From positions 3,284,001-3,348,000 of the forward strand of contig JAFFSR010000010.1 in the NCBI GenBank assembly GCA_017163975.1: DNA of 64,000 nt. The letters are read 5' to 3'. Positions 33,629-47,269 of the stretch are shown here, piece by piece. Numbering within the stretch: position 1 is the stretch's first letter; each line of letters opens with the position of its first letter. The notes below the pieces were generated by a model. The model was not told the origin of the DNA, searched no databases, and saw nothing but the letters and a program-made list of their open reading frames with translations. A program made the translations under genes and the position numbers. This DNA comes from Anastatus disparis (lineage: Eukaryota > Arthropoda > Insecta > Hymenoptera > Eupelmidae).

Positions 33629-33929
33629 AGTCAGCGTATACATGAGTACGCCTTTGCGCAGGCGTCAAGTCAGACCGATGACAAGCAGCGAGCAGGTCAA
33701 TTACTTGTATTCAGTCTAGCTCCAACGGTCCTTGTGCTCCGTCACATTGACCGACTTATAATATATAACATATTACTTATATATTTTGTCTTCTGTTCTT
33801 TAGACACGTCTCTCTCTCATTCTCCTTATCCTGGGTGGCTACTACAATGTAGTTTAAATACATAAAAAATACGTGATTATTTTCAGTAGGGATACGTAAA
33901 AAATGACGTATTTTTTTTTAAAAATGCGT

Positions 33930-34610
33930 CAGCTGTCAAAATGTACGAAATGTCACGGAAATTTCTTGACCTGAGTAAGAAGTGAATTCGGAATCCGAAA
34001 GTGATTACTGTATTCGGCATCTAGTGATGATGTTCACAGTTACGCATATGTAACTCGTTGGCGTTATTTGACTGTAAACAAAACGTATGATAAATACACT
34101 ATTCTCTGTCATGTGTGAACTACTTGATAGAGTAAGAAATCTACGAATATGGCCACCTAATTAGTTTTGATGATTGCCTTCTATCATCGGTCCTGTTATG
34201 AAACTTCATTTGTGTGGTTTTAATTTTAGAAATAATTTTTATTTTATATGGCTACAAACTCCTGAAAGCATTTAAAAAATTGCAAATTACGTAGCTCTAC
34301 TACGCAGATATACATACTAATCTAAATGAGATTTAGGCTACTGTCGTGAAAATTTACTGGATTATTATAAAACCTTATCAATCATGAGTTCAAAAAGAAT
34401 TATTTACATTAACTTTATCTGTAATTTGACAGCCTTGATTGTTTCTAATCCATGAAATATTTTTGTAATATTTCATAAATGTTTCTAAAATATTTCAAGA
34501 AATATTCTAGGAAAATTGTTTATCCCTGACATAGGAATATTTCATAAATGTTTCATAAAATATTTTATAAATATTTCATGCTATGTTGGTAGGTGTTAAT
34601 GGTATATTCA
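33930..34610 (+). repeat. Motif array unit, plus polarity
   Basis: AAATGTCACGGAAATTTCTTGACC and CCGAAAGTGATTACTGTATTC (first 20 bases matched) correspond to 45510-45580. CTACTGTCGTGAAAATTTACTGG is the landmark seen throughout 39-46 kb. This unit shows that the polarity switch lies between about 32.2 and 33.9 kb. Confidence 0.75.
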
Positions 34611-34629
34611 AATTTTTCTTCTTTCCTAA

Positions 34630-34985
34630 GGAGGATCATCCGCTAGTTATAGTTTGTTGTTCATAAAAATTGAAAGTTAAAAGAATTCTTCAAAATTTTG
34701 AAAATAATTCATTTATACCAAGAAAATAATCCCCGTAAATTTTCAAGTAGCCTTAACGAGTAATTTTTTTATATGTGCTCACTCGAAGTTTGCGTGTTTT
34801 GTATCTTATAGTAGTAAAAAATTAAACTTTAAGTGAGCATAAATAATAAAATCAGTCGTTAAGGCTAGCTGAAAATTAACAGTGATGTTTTTCTAGGTAC
34901 AAATTAACTTTTTTAAAAATTTTGAACAATTCTTTTAACTTTCGATTTTTACAAACAACAAACTATAGCTAGCGGATGATCCTCC
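34630..34985. mobile_element. TTAA-type palindrome, 356 bp
   Basis: The right flank is TTAA (34986-34989); the left is CTAA (34626-34629), a decayed copy. The ends GAGGATCATCCGCTAG and CTAGCGGATGATCCTC pair, as do TAGTTTGTTGT and ACAACAAACTA. Confidence 0.8.
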
Positions 34986-34989
34986 TTAA

Positions 34990-35440
34990 AGCGTTTAAAT
35001 ACCCTACAAGTATTGGGACGAGTGTAAGAGTTGCCGATTTCATAAAGTTTTTTGTTCTGGTGATGCTACTTACACATAATTTTTCTCATCTTATAGCATT
35101 TGATATATAACAGTTGATTGTAGCAGTACATTTTCGTAATATGTTAGTGTTAAGAGTTTTAAGTTTAATATGGGATGGGATTCTACTTTAGAGTATATCT
35201 CGCCACATTTACTGGGTCGCGGAAAGGTCGAAGATCAAAGAATGAATTATTTATTTGTTTCAATCGCCATTTTCGATTCTCAACATGTTAATTAGAGTTA
35301 TTGATACCTAGGATAAGTCAAATAATTATAGGAAATGTTTATTAAATGGACCTTCTATCATGTGACTCTTGCAGCCCACTGGCCTGTTAAAACTACTTAA
35401 AAGGACATAGGCGTCTTATTCGGCTCAAAGTTTTGTTTCT
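34990..35440. other. Spacer, nothing recognised
   Basis: No gene, and no repeat partner found. Confidence 0.4.
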
Positions 35441-35449
35441 CCCTTTTAC

Positions 35450-35803
35450 ATAATTAAATGACACCCTGATAATTGAATATATTCTTAAAATATTCGAGTC
35501 TCGACAATAATTAGACTCATTTTTTTAAACGAGAACCCCTACTTTTTATAAAAGAGCGGAAAATTTTACGTTAATACATACCCGGACGTACAATTTTCCG
35601 TTCTTTTCGATTCCGCTATAAAAAGTAAGGGTTCCCATTAAAACAAATTAGATTGACCTCGAAATAACCTTAAAAATGAGGTTCAAGGTCAAATCCAAGG
35701 TCACCATCGGATACCTCGTGAAAAGAACGACCTTCACCTGATTGAAAAAACTATCAACTTTGGAAATTTCTTAGGCGTATCGTTACTTTTTGGACACGCT
35801 GTA
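35450..35803. mobile_element. Degraded Tc1/mariner-like remnant
   Basis: It ends TTTTTGGACACGCTGTA, resembling the CAGGGTGTCC terminus with its TA, and contains GACCTCGAAATAACCTTAAA and AAGGTCAAATCCAAGGTCA, which resemble the inner terminal repeat of the 6719 element. An inner inverted repeat (GAGAACCCCTACTTTTTATA / TATAAAAAGTAAGGGTTCCC) is clear. There is no transposase. Confidence 0.5.
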
Positions 35804-36480
35804 TAAATAAAAAGAATAAAAAAAATACACACATATAATTAATATCGTTTAAACAATGCGCCATATTAATACGTAACTGTGTACACATAGATAAGATTAA
35901 GCAATGAGAGACAGCTGTGAATAGGAATCATCGATAATCGATGTTTCTACTACGTAAAGTAATATAGCAATCTCAAGTACAGTGTGAAAGAAATTATAAG
36001 AGTAACAGAGATAGAAGATTCGTAACCAAGAGAATGGTAATAGTGAAGCGACGTGGTGGCCATTGTTGAAATTGCAAAAGTGAGATAATATTACGTCAAA
36101 TTTCTTTTCTTTTTTACAATGTAACGCGGGCGATATTAATATTAATTGATTTATTGTTTATTTAAGTTCGATAATTTAAATAAGCGTCGACTCACCTTAT
36201 ATTGCGAGTTGTAAATTGAATCTCCTTTAAAATTAAAAAAATAATGTTGAAAAGATTATTGTATTTTTATTGCCCGTACTTGATTGTAAGCCTTTTGTCT
36301 TACAGGCACCTCTAGTTTATGTTCTCTTGTATACTTCAAAAGTAATTACAAAGGATTGTAAATACAACATAATTATTTCAAATATATATTATACTAAATC
36401 AAGAAAACCTTTTTGTACTTTATTGGTAGTTTGTTTTGCATTGCACATAACAAAATAAGAACAAAAAGTTTATATCAAGT
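35804..36480. other. AT-rich spacer
   Basis: No gene recognised. The 62-codon ORF at 36270-36458 has no domain support. Confidence 0.4.
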
Positions 36481-36489
36481 AGTTTAGGC

Positions 36490-36605
36490 CGACTACTGGA
36501 CTTATGAGTAATCCACATAGCATGGAAGGTTGTTGCAAGATTTAAGTAATGAAATTATCATCACTAAAATCCTTGCAGTAACTTTTCATGCTTTGTGGGA
36601 AGGCA
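36490..36605. repeat. Hairpin of about 115 bp
   Basis: CCACATAGCATGGAAGGTTG with GCAAGATTT pairs imperfectly with AAATCCTTGCAGTAACTTTT and CATGCTTTGTGGG. Its origin is unknown. Confidence 0.6.
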
Positions 36606-36896
36606 TTTATAAACGTTACTCAACAATACGGTGATAGCTGAAAACGCGCACAAAAGATTCATCTTTTTTTTACATTTTGGAACAGACATTTCAAAAGTTT
36701 TGGAACGTTCCGTAACGACATATTTTTAACAAACCATACATGCGATTTACAAAAAATGCCCTATAGCTTCCAGCTTCAGAGATGTGTATTCACGGTGAAA
36801 CGCCATGCATTTTAGCACGGGAATTTCCAAACCATATAAACACGTTGAAAAATTATTTGTGTGTGCCCTTTCAAGGTTCAGAGCAGCACGTAACAC

Positions 36897-37577
36897 CAGG
36901 GCCGGTCTAACACTACTTGGGGCCCGGGGCTACAAAATCATGGGGGCCCATCATGATCATGAAATAAGGGTGCTATTTCATTATAAATTAGGAAAAATGG
37001 GCATTTCTTCATATAGAATTTTATAATTTTTTATATGTACATATAATAATTTTTTGAATTAATAATTTACAAAAAAATTATTGCTTACATAAATAAAAGT
37101 ACATACAAAATTATAAAAGATATAAAAAAAAGTACGAAGTTATTAGATCAATACTTTAAATTTTTTATACTTTATGATTTAGGATATGTAAAATACATTT
37201 CAATGATTATTGAAAGTGTAGAATTATAAATAATGTATTTATTGTTACTTTATTAATTTTATAAAATAATTATGAAATATATTTTTTTTTTATGAAAAAA
37301 TAATAAAAATGAATTCAAAGAATTATAAAATAATTAAAAGAATTGATAACTTTGAATATAGAAATAAATATTTTAATTTAATATTAAAATTATTTTCTAA
37401 ACAAAAAAGTTTCCATATTTTTAATAAATGTGATGATAAATAGATTACAATTATAAAATATAAAATTCATTATACCGATATCTTAATAAGTGAAGAAATA
37501 CATGTAAAGCTAGGACACTTAACACTGAAAAAAATTTGAGTTTTTTCTAGTATTATTAAATCCTATTATTGTGTAAA

Positions 37578-37670
<93 letters not shown>

Positions 37671-37891
37671 TCAGCTTAGAAATAATTTTGATGATGTTTA
37701 TAAAAAATAATAAAAATAATATGAAAACAATACTTTGATTAAGATTAAATATTTATCATAATTGAATTTTTTATTTCACAAAGAATAAAAATATTATTTT
37801 TTTTAAATATCAAAATTGTTTCAGCGGGGCTCCTGGATCAGTGGGGCCCGGGGCTTCAGCCCCCCCTAGCCCCCCCGTTAGTCCGGGCCTG
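36897..37891. mobile_element. Non-autonomous hAT element, 995 bp
   Basis: The ends CAGGGCCGGTCTAAC and GTTAGTCCGGGCCTG are flanked by a perfect 8-bp duplication, CGTAACAC (36889-36896 and 37892-37899). That is the hallmark of hAT transposons. GGGGCCCGGGGCT recurs near both ends. The interior is very A/T-rich and includes an (AAT)n tract. There is no transposase. Confidence 0.95.
37579..37670. repeat. (AAT)n microsatellite
   Basis: About 90 bases of AAT units inside the hAT element. Confidence 0.97.
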
Positions 37892-37899
37892 CGTAACAC

Positions 37900-38374
37900 A
37901 TGCCGAGATATATATTGCGGTAAAGCGTGAAAAAAGAAATTGAGATTATTAATAGTTGGGAAAACTCATCCAGTTTTATTTAAATCAAGTAAAATAAAAA
38001 TGAAAAAGGTAAACGTAAAATTGAAAAAGCTTAATCCAGATATACTGAAAAATAGTAATATTTATGTATTATTTTTACATATATTGAAGTTTATAGCATA
38101 TCGAAAATTTGTAAACATTCAACCATCTCTATTGTCAGTCATTATGTTTAGTTATCTCTCATTATTTGCACCCTGCTATGTTACATCATTTGAAATTAGT
38201 GTATTTTTTACATAAGATTATGAATTTAAATCTGTTATAATTTTTAAAATTTAAATATTTATTCTGAGCATAAAAAAACAATTAAAAAACATTTAGAAAA
38301 ACTTTTGATTCGAATCATTTTAAGACAACATAATAAAGTTGACTGAAAACAAGTTTAAATTTTAAAAAATTTAT
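37900..38374. other. Spacer with weak ORF
   Basis: The ORF at 37940-38215 encodes a Lys-rich then hydrophobic 91-residue peptide with no recognised domain. I consider it chance. Confidence 0.35.
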
Positions 38375-38381
38375 GTAGGAT

Positions 38382-38487
38382 CAAAGAAGATAGACGCTTA
38401 TAGAAGGATTCTTCTGGGTTAAATTTTTCGTCCGAAAACCCGGGTAACACTTTAACGTTGTTTGTATATCTATACATATGGAAAATT

Positions 38488-38532
<45 letters not shown>

Positions 38533-38628
38533 CATGGGGTCTGGTGGCGCCCTCAGTAGCTGGGTAACTCATTTTTAGCAAAAATTTCCCATTTAAGGAA
38601 ACGCTTCTATAAGCGTCTCTATTCGTTG
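38382..38628. mobile_element. 247-bp MITE with 7-bp target duplication, copy 2
   Basis: The ends CAAAGAAGATAGACGCTTAT and AAGCGTCTCTATTCGTTG are flanked by GTAGGAT on both sides (38375-38381 and 38629-38635). Orientation is opposite to copy 1. A TA microsatellite has expanded in the centre. Shared interior words are GTTACCCAGCT / AGCTGGGTAAC and GGGCGCCAC / GTGGCGCCC. Confidence 0.92.
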
Positions 38629-38639
38629 GTAGGATTGAA

Positions 38640-41600
38640 TGCCAAAATTCCTTGGCTCAAAATCAAAAGGATTTTATATAATTGTCTTTCTAGATGTTTA
38701 GATTATTTTTTTAACTTTCTGTTGCTAAATTATTATAGAAAAATTAGAAGGTGTTTTTAGAAATTTATATAATCATTGATTTTATATTATGGCTAGCAAA
38801 ATGGTACACTACATTTAAAAGATTATTTTTATGACCTATATAATTTTTAATAATGGCTTCTTATAAATTTAAATAAAACGTTCAATAAATATACAAATGT
38901 GTATTATTTTACAACTTCTTAATAGTGCGAGATAAGTATAGGAACCTAATTTGTTCAAGTGATTTCTTTTTATTGTCAGTCACGTAATAGAATATGATTT
39001 GTTTTATTCCACATTTGGAATTGTCTCTAATTGTAAATAGATGAAAACTAAATAAAGTCTTTTAAATATTGTAATTTATATAGCCGTACTACAGCCTGGA
39101 AATAATTGATCTAATCGTGCTTTAGGCTACTGTGGTAAAAACGTACTTAATTATCATCAAAGCTGATAAATCATGAGTTAAAAAAAAAGGGAGTTCCATT
39201 TAAACTGTATTAAAAGTATTACAGATTGATATTTCTTTTTTATTAGTGATATACAGTACTCCACTATTATTTGATACTTCATTAAATTGTATCTATCATC
39301 CTAATTTGTCATCAACATTCATGAATGTCGTAAAAATGTCTCAAGCTGAGTAAAAACAGTACTTGAAATCCGAATATCATTATCGTTGTAAATTTGGAGT
39401 GATGACATTTAACGCTATGCAAATTAAGCCTAATCACTTGTTATAAATGTAAATCAAACGTTCAAAAAATATACAAATATGTATTATTTTACAACTTCTT
39501 AATAGTGGGATATAAGTATAGAAACCTGATTTATTGAGTGATTGCCTTCTATCGGTAGTCTCTTAATAGAACATGATCTGTTCTATTCCACGTTTGGAAT
39601 TGTCTCTAATTGTAAATAGATGAAAACTAAATAAAGCCTTTTAATTATTGTAATTTATATAGCCATACTACAGCCTTATAATTAGTAATCTAATCAAATT
39701 TTGGGCTACTGTCGTGAAAATGTACTTAATTATCATCAAAGCTTATAGATCATAAGTTAAAATAATAAAAAGTTGTCATATAAAATGTATTGAAAATATT
39801 ATAGCTTTATATTTTTTCTTTGTGAGTATTGTGCAGTACTCCACTAATGTTTGATACTTTATTGAATTGTATCTATAATCCTGATTCAGCATTAACATTC
39901 ATAAATGTCGTGAAAATGTCTATAGCCGAGCAAAAACAGTACTTGAGTTCCAAATATGTTTAGTGTCTCAAAATTGAAGCGCTGATACTTGGAACTATGC
40001 AAATTTAGCCTAGTGACTTCTTATGGCAGTAAATAAAACGTTTTAAATATATACAAATGTGTATTTTTATATATTTAAAATATAACTATAGAAACTTATT
40101 TGTTGCCGTGATTGCCTTTTATTGTCAGTCTCTTAATAAAACATAATTCGTTTCATTTTACGTATAGAATTGTCTCTAATTGTAAATGGATACACACTCC
40201 ATAAAGCCTTTTAAACATCGTAATTTATGTAGCTGCACTACAGTCTTATAATTAGTAAACTAATCGTGCTTTGGGCTACTCTCGTGAAAATGTACTAAAT
40301 TATTATCATAGCTTATGAATCATCAGTTACAAAAAAAGTTTTATATAAATTGTATTGAAAATATTATAGCTTTATATTTCTTCTTTAACAGTAACATGCA
40401 GGACTCCGCTAATGTTTGATACTGTATTGATTAGTATCTATAGCTCAAATTCGTCTTTAAAATGCAGAAATGTCGTGAAAATGTCTTAAGCTGATAAAAA
40501 CAGTACTTGAAATCCGTATATCATTATTGTTGTGAAATTGAAGGGATGCCATTTAAAGCTATACAAATTTAACCTAGTGGCTTTCTATGACTGTACATGA
40601 AACGTTCAATAAATACACAAATGTGTATTATTTCAAAACTATTCACGAGTGCGGAATAACTATAGAAATCTAATTTGTTTCAGTAATTGCCTCTATTGTC
40701 AGACTCTTAATAAAACATGATTCGTTTCATTTCACGTATATTATGGTCTCTAATTGTAAATGGATACAAACTCTATAAAGCCTTTTAAACATTGTAATTC
40801 ATGTAGCCACACTATAGCCTTATAATTAGTAATCTAATCGTGCTTTGGGCTACTGTCGTGAAAATGTACTTAATTATTATCATAGCTTATTAATCATCAG
40901 TTGAATAAAAAGTTTTATATGAATTGAATTGAATTTAATATAGCTTTATATTTCTTTATTAACAGTAATATGCAATACTCCGCTAATGATTAATACTGTA
41001 TTGAATTGTATCTATAATTTTGATTTGTCATTAAAATGCAGAAATGTCGTGAAAATGTCTTGAGCTGAGTAGGAACAGTACTTGAAATCCGTATATCATT
41101 ATTGTCGTTAAATTGGAGTGATGTTTTTTGAAGCTATGCAAATTCAGCCTAGTGGCTTTCTATGACTGTACATGAAACGTTTAATAAATACACAAATGTG
41201 TATTATTTCAAAACTATTCAAGAGTGCAAAATAACTATAGGAACCTAATTTGTTTCAGTAATTGCCTTCTATTGTCAGTTTCCTAATAAAACATGATTCG
41301 TTTCATTTCCCATATAGAACTGTCTTCAATTGTAAATAAATACAAACTATATAAAGCCTTTTTGATATTGTACTTTATGTAGCCGTAGTAGAGCCTTATA
41401 ATTAGTAACCTAATCGTTTCTAGAGCTACTGTCGTGAAAATGTACTTGATTATCATCAAAGCTTATAAATCATGAGTTGAAAAAATAAAAATTTCTATTT
41501 AAATTGTATTGAAAATATAGCTTTATATTTTTTCTTTATAAGTAATATGCACTACTCCATCAATGTTTGATACTTTATTGAATTGTATCTATAATCCTCA

Positions 41601-44600
41601 TTCAACATCAACATTCATATATGTCGTGAAAATGTATGGAGCAGAGTAAAAACAGTACTTGGATTCCAAATATGTTTATCGTCTCAAAATTGAAGTGCTG
41701 ACATTTGAAACTATGCAAATTTAGCCTTGTGACATCTTATGACAGTAAATAAAACGTTTAAATTATATACGATTGTGTATTTTTTTTTTTTAAACTATTT
41801 AATAGTGGGAGATAACTATATAAACCTGTTTGTTGCCGCGATTGCCTTCTATTGTTAGTCTCTTATTAAAACATGATTTGTTTCATTTCATGTATAAAAT
41901 TGTCTCTAATTGTATATGGATAAGAACTCCATAAAGCCTTTTGAACATTATAATTTATGTAGACGCACTACAGTCTTATAATTAGTAATTTATTCGTGCT
42001 TTGGGCTACTGTCGTGAAAATGTACTTAATTATTATCATAGCTTATTAATCATTACTTGAAAAAAAGTTTTATATGAATTGAATTGAATTTAATATAGCT
42101 TTATATTTCTTTATTAACAGTAATATGCAATACTCCGCTAATGATTAATACTGTATTGAATCGTATCTATAATTTTGATTTGTCATTCGTTAAATTGGAG
42201 TAATGTTCTTTGAAGCTATGCAAATTCAGCCTAGTGGCTTTCTATGACTGTACATGAATCGTTTAATGAATACACAAATGTGCATTATTTTAAAACTATT
42301 TAATGGTGGAAGATAACTACAGAAACCGAATATGTTGCAGTGATTGCCTTATATTGTCAGTCTCTTAATAAAACATGATTTGATTTATTTTACGTATAGA
42401 ATTATCCCTAATTGTACAGCCAGTGATCTAATCGTGCATTAGGCTGCTGTCGTGAATATGTACTTAATTATCATCAGAGACTATAAATCATAAGTTAAAA
42501 AAATAAAAAGTTCTACATAAATTGTATTGAAAATATAGCTTTATATTTTTTCTTTGTGAGTATTGTGCAGTACTCCACTAATGTTTGATACTTTAGTGAA
42601 TTGTATCTATAATCCTGATTCAGCATTAACATTCATAAATGTCGTGAAAATGTACTTAATTATTATCATAGCTTATTAATCATTACTTGAAAAAAAGTTT
42701 TATATGAATTGAATTGAATTTAATATAGCTTTATATTTCTTTATTAACAGTAATATGCAATACTCCGCTAATGATTAATACTGTATTGAATCGTATCTAT
42801 AATTTTGATTTGTCATTAAAATGCAGAAATGTCGTGAAAATGTCTTGAGCTGAGTAGGAACAGTACTTGAAATCCGTATATCATTATTGTCGTTAAATTG
42901 GAGTGATGTTCTTTGAAGCTATGCAAATTCAGCCTAGTGGCTTTCTATGACTGTACATGAATCGTTTAATGAATACACAAATGTGCATTATTTTAAAACT
43001 ATTTAATGGTGGAAGATAACTACAGAAACCGAATATGTTGCAGTGATTGCCTTATATTGTCAGTCTCTTAATAAAACATGATTTGATTTATTTTACGTAT
43101 AGAATTGTCCCTAATTGTACAGCCAGTGATCTAATCGTGCATTAGGCTGCTGTCGTGAATATGTACTTAATTATCATCAGAGACTATAGATCATAAGTTA
43201 AAATAATAGAAAGTTGTCATATAAAATGTATTGAAAATATTACAGCTTTATATTTTTTCTTTGTGAGTATTGTGCAGTACTCCACTAATGTTTGATACTT
43301 TATTGAATTGTATCTATAATCCTGATTCAGCATTAACATTCATAAATGTCGTGAAAATGTACTTAATTATTATCATAGCTTATTAATCATTACTTGAAAA
43401 AAAGTTTTATATGAATTGAATTGAATTTAATATAGCTTTATATTTCTTTATTAACAGTAATATGCAATACTCCGCTAATGATTAATACTGTATTGAATCG
43501 TATCTATAATTTTGATTTGTCATTAAAATGCAGAAATGTCGTGAAAATGTCTTGAGCTGAGTAGGAACAGTACTTGAAATCCGTATATCATTATTGTCGT
43601 TAAATTGGAGTGATGTTCTTTGAAGCTATGCAAATTCAGCCTAGTGGCTTTCTATGACTGTACATGAATCGTTTAATGAATACACAAATGTGCATTATTT
43701 TAAAACTATTTAATGGTGGAAGATAACTACAGAAACCGAATATGTTGCAGTGATTGCCTTATATTGTCAGTCTCTTAATAAAACATGATTTGATTTATTT
43801 TACGTATAGAATTGTCCCTAATTGTACAGCCAGTGATCTAATCGTGCATTAGGCTGCTGTCGTGAATATGTACTTAATTATCATCAGAGACTATAGATCA
43901 TAAGTTAAAATAATAGAAAGTTGTCATATAAAATGTATTGAAAATATTACAGCTTTATATTTTTTCTTTGTGAGTATTGTGCAGTACTCCACTAATGTTT
44001 GATACTTTATTGAATTGTATCTATAATCCTGATTCAGCATTAACATTCATAAATGTCGTGAAAATGTCTATAGCCGAGCAAAAACAGTACTTAAGTTCCA
44101 AATATGTTTAGTGTCTCAAAATTAAAGTGCTGATACTTGGAACTATGCAAATTTGGCCTAGTGACATCTTATGACAGTAAATAGAACGTTCAAAATATAT
44201 ACAAATGTGTATTTTTTTGAAACTATTTACTACTGAAAGATAATTATAGAAACCTATTTGTTGCCGTGATTGCCTTTTATTGTCAGTCTCTTAATAAAAC
44301 ATAATTTGTTTCATTCCACATATAGAATTGTCTCTAATTGTAAATGGATACACACTCCATAAAGCCTTTTAAACATCGTAATTTATGTTGCCGCACTACA
44401 GCCTTATAATTAGTAAACTTATCGTGCTTTGGGCTACTGTCGTGAAAATGTACTTAATTATTATCACAGCTTATTAATCATCGGTTAAAAAAAAGTTTTA
44501 TGTAAATTGTATTGAAGATATTATAGCTTTATATTTCTTCTTTAACAGTAATATGCAGTATTCCGCTAATCTTTGATACTGTATTGAATCGTTTTTATAA

Positions 44601-46110
44601 TTCTGATTCGTCATTAAAATGCATAAATGTCGTGAAAATGTTTTAAGTTGAGTAAAAACAGTTTGAAATGCGTACATCATTATTGTCGTGAATTTGGAGT
44701 GATGTTATTTAAAGCTATGCAAATTTAGCCCATTGGCTTTCTATGACTGTACATGAAATATTTAATAAATACACAAATGTGTATTTCATTGAAACTATTC
44801 AATAGAGGGAGAATACTACAACTATAGAAACCTAATTTGTGGCAAGATCGCCTTCTATTATCAGTCTCATAATAAAACATGATTTGCTTCATTTTACGTA
44901 TAGACTTGTCTCTTATTGTAAATGGCTACATATTCGATAAAGCTTTTTAAATATTGTAATTTATACTGTCGATCTACAGCTATGTAAATAGTAATCTAAA
45001 CGTACTTTGGCTTCTGTCGTGAAAATGTACTTAATGATAATTAATAACAATCAAAGCTTATAAATTATTAGTTAGAAAAAGAAAAGATTTGTATTAACAT
45101 AATTGATAATATAATTTCGTATAATAGTTTTTTTTTATTATCAGTGATGGGCAGCACTTCGCTAGTGTAGGTTACTTAATTCAAGTTTATCTTCGATCCG
45201 GTATTCGAATGTCTTTACTGTCGTGGAAATGGTGTGATGATAGTTAGAGCAATGCAAGTATAGCTTTATGGCGTTTTAGTACTGTAAATAAAACGTCTAT
45301 TGAATATACAAATGTGTACTTTTTTCAAACTACTTAATAGAGGGAAAAGACCACGACTATTGAAAACTCATTTGTGGCAATATTCGCCTGCTATTCATAA
45401 TATGATAATTTTCAATTGTTTTTTTATTATCGGTGATATGCAATACCCTACTAGGGTAGATGATTTTATTTAAGTGTATCTATAATTCTGATTTGACGTC
45501 AAGATGTATAAATGCCGTGGAAATTTCTTAAGTTAAGTAACAGTAGCACTTGGAAACCGGAAGTGATTACTATTGTAGTAATGTAAGAAAACGTGTAATA
45601 AATGCGGTATTGTCCGTTATTTCTATGTTACCTAATAGAGGGTGAAAACTATGGCCGTAGCAATCTTAATTTTTGCTATGATTACCTTCTATTAGCAATC
45701 CTATAATCAAACTTTATTTGTGCTGTTTTTAGGATGAGAATTGGTTCTAATTTTGAATAATGACCAACTTTATGAAGCTTTTAGAATAATACAATTTGTT
45801 CAGCTTTTCTAATTTAATTTGAATAGTAATGTGAGCGTGCTTAATGCTACTGTTGTGAAAACATACTAGATTTTTATTGTACCTTTGAAAACGTTAGTCG
45901 GGTGATAGAGATTTAACGTAAAGTTTATTCAGAACATAATAGATTTTTATTGTTTTATCTATTGTAGCTGGTTTTTAGTATTCTACTATCTCGGAATGTT
46001 ATCATTAAATGTGTCTATAATTTTCATCAGCCGTCAAAATCTTTAAATGTCGTAGAAGTGTCTTAAGCTGAGTAAAGAGTGTACTCGCTACTGATTTTGA
46101 TCTAGTAATC
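38640..46110 (+). repeat. Motif array, central domain, units of about 570 bp
   Basis: Each unit holds two motif contexts: GGGCTACTGTCGTGAAAATG followed by TACTTAATTATCATC, and ATAAATGTCGTGAAAATGTC followed by TTGAGCTGAG. A degenerate third (TCGTTAAATTGGAGTGATG) lies between units. Context A recurs near 39710, 40280, 40853, 41430 and 42010. Other unit landmarks are GCAAATTTAGCCTAGTGGC, ACAAATGTGTATT and TTGTCAGTCTCTTAATAAAA. There are no reading frames of note. Units degrade toward 46 kb. Confidence 0.9.
42628..44047 (+). repeat. Two near-identical 710-bp tandem copies
   Basis: The sequence starting near 42628 repeats with an offset of 710 bases (for example ATTACTTGAAAAAAAGTTTT at about 42671 and 43381). 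Few differences are seen over the unit. Both copies begin with a junction between the two motif contexts, so the duplication arose after an unequal exchange inside the array. Confidence 0.9.
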
Positions 46111-46426
46111 GTAGCTGAGAAATACAAAAGAAGACTGTAAGGATATTTATTCAGCTTTAAAATAAAGAGTTAAGCACTTATTTCTGTCATTTTTTAAAAA
46201 TCTTACAGTATTTTTTTTTGAATAAATACTGTATTGTTTTTTTTTCACATGCAAATATTCACAAAAGTAAAAAGCAAAAACAACTTTCTCAAATATGTGG
46301 GTTTCCGGGACTTGAACATTTCAGTCCTGGAAGTTTCAAGTATTTATAGGTCAAGGCAATGTTGTTGAGCAACGAGCTCCCTCCACTGCTTGATAAGGTT
46401 CCTACTGAGCTCATCAAATTGCTGAA

Positions 46427-46987
46427 TCATAGCAAATGAAGAATATGCCGATGTCGAGGTGGTAATAGCAGAAACAAAAGACCGTTGCGCAGATGACAGC
46501 TCCTCGATTTTCTCTGCAGTTCATGTTGATCCCGCTGAAGTTGGTCGAGGCAGGCATCACCTGCATCAATACGACTGTATAGGCCATCAATACGGTGATT
46601 CAAAGTAGAAGAAATATCGTCAACTCTGTTTTCAAGTGTGGTGACAGTGGTAATAAAAGACGTCATCTGTGTTCTTACATTGGCCACTAATGACTCTATA
46701 GCGCCAAGCTTGTTCAACTTTTCATCAATCTCATCCACCTTGTTTAATTTAGTACCAAAACTGTTTATCTTAGCGATAAGAGCAGCCGCATCAGAGAACT
46801 GAGAAGAACCGAGAGATGATGGTGTAGATGAGTGAGATATGCTCAAATAGTCGGGGTTATCGACTGAGTTAGAACGCCAACGCGTGCTGACAGAGTTTGC
46901 AGCGATAAGACAAGGGTTGCAGACCTTGATTTTCTGGTCATTCACATCCCCCACCTGAGTTAACTTCATGCAGCAAGAGTGAAACAA
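46427..46987 (-). pseudogene. Retrotransposon ORF1-like coiled-coil protein
   Basis: 186 codons on the minus strand. The N-terminus, MFHSCCMKL, followed by VCNPC, resembles the end of a PHD/zinc-finger. A Ser-rich stretch follows, then a long amphipathic coiled coil from about residue 70 (KLNKVDEIDEKLNKLGAIES through TLENRVDDISSTLNHRIDGL). This architecture suits ORF1 proteins of non-LTR retrotransposons that bind their RNA. No ORF2 adjoins it, so it is a fragment. Function is inferred from architecture only. Confidence 0.55.
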
Positions 46988-47269
46988 CTTAGTACAGACA
47001 TTGTTCTTCTGTGTTTAGAAGTACCAGAAAAGTCTTTAAAACAAAAGCCATACTTGAAATTCTTGACTCCAATCCTCGTCCGCAGTACACCTCAAAACGT
47101 AGCCACAAAATACACCCTGTGCAGAAGGATGACTGCAATAAATCCACAAAGGAAGCTGACAGATGTTCAGCATACGAACAAACAGGCTTGGTACATAAAA
47201 ATAAAGTTTCTTATGAATTTAAATCAATATAATTTATGCTATTGATGATAATATAGACAAGAAAAGATA

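Noticed and set aside
33483..33865. Two overlapping ORFs near the long hairpin
   Set aside because: They read through the hairpin arm in two frames; no domain and no codon signal.
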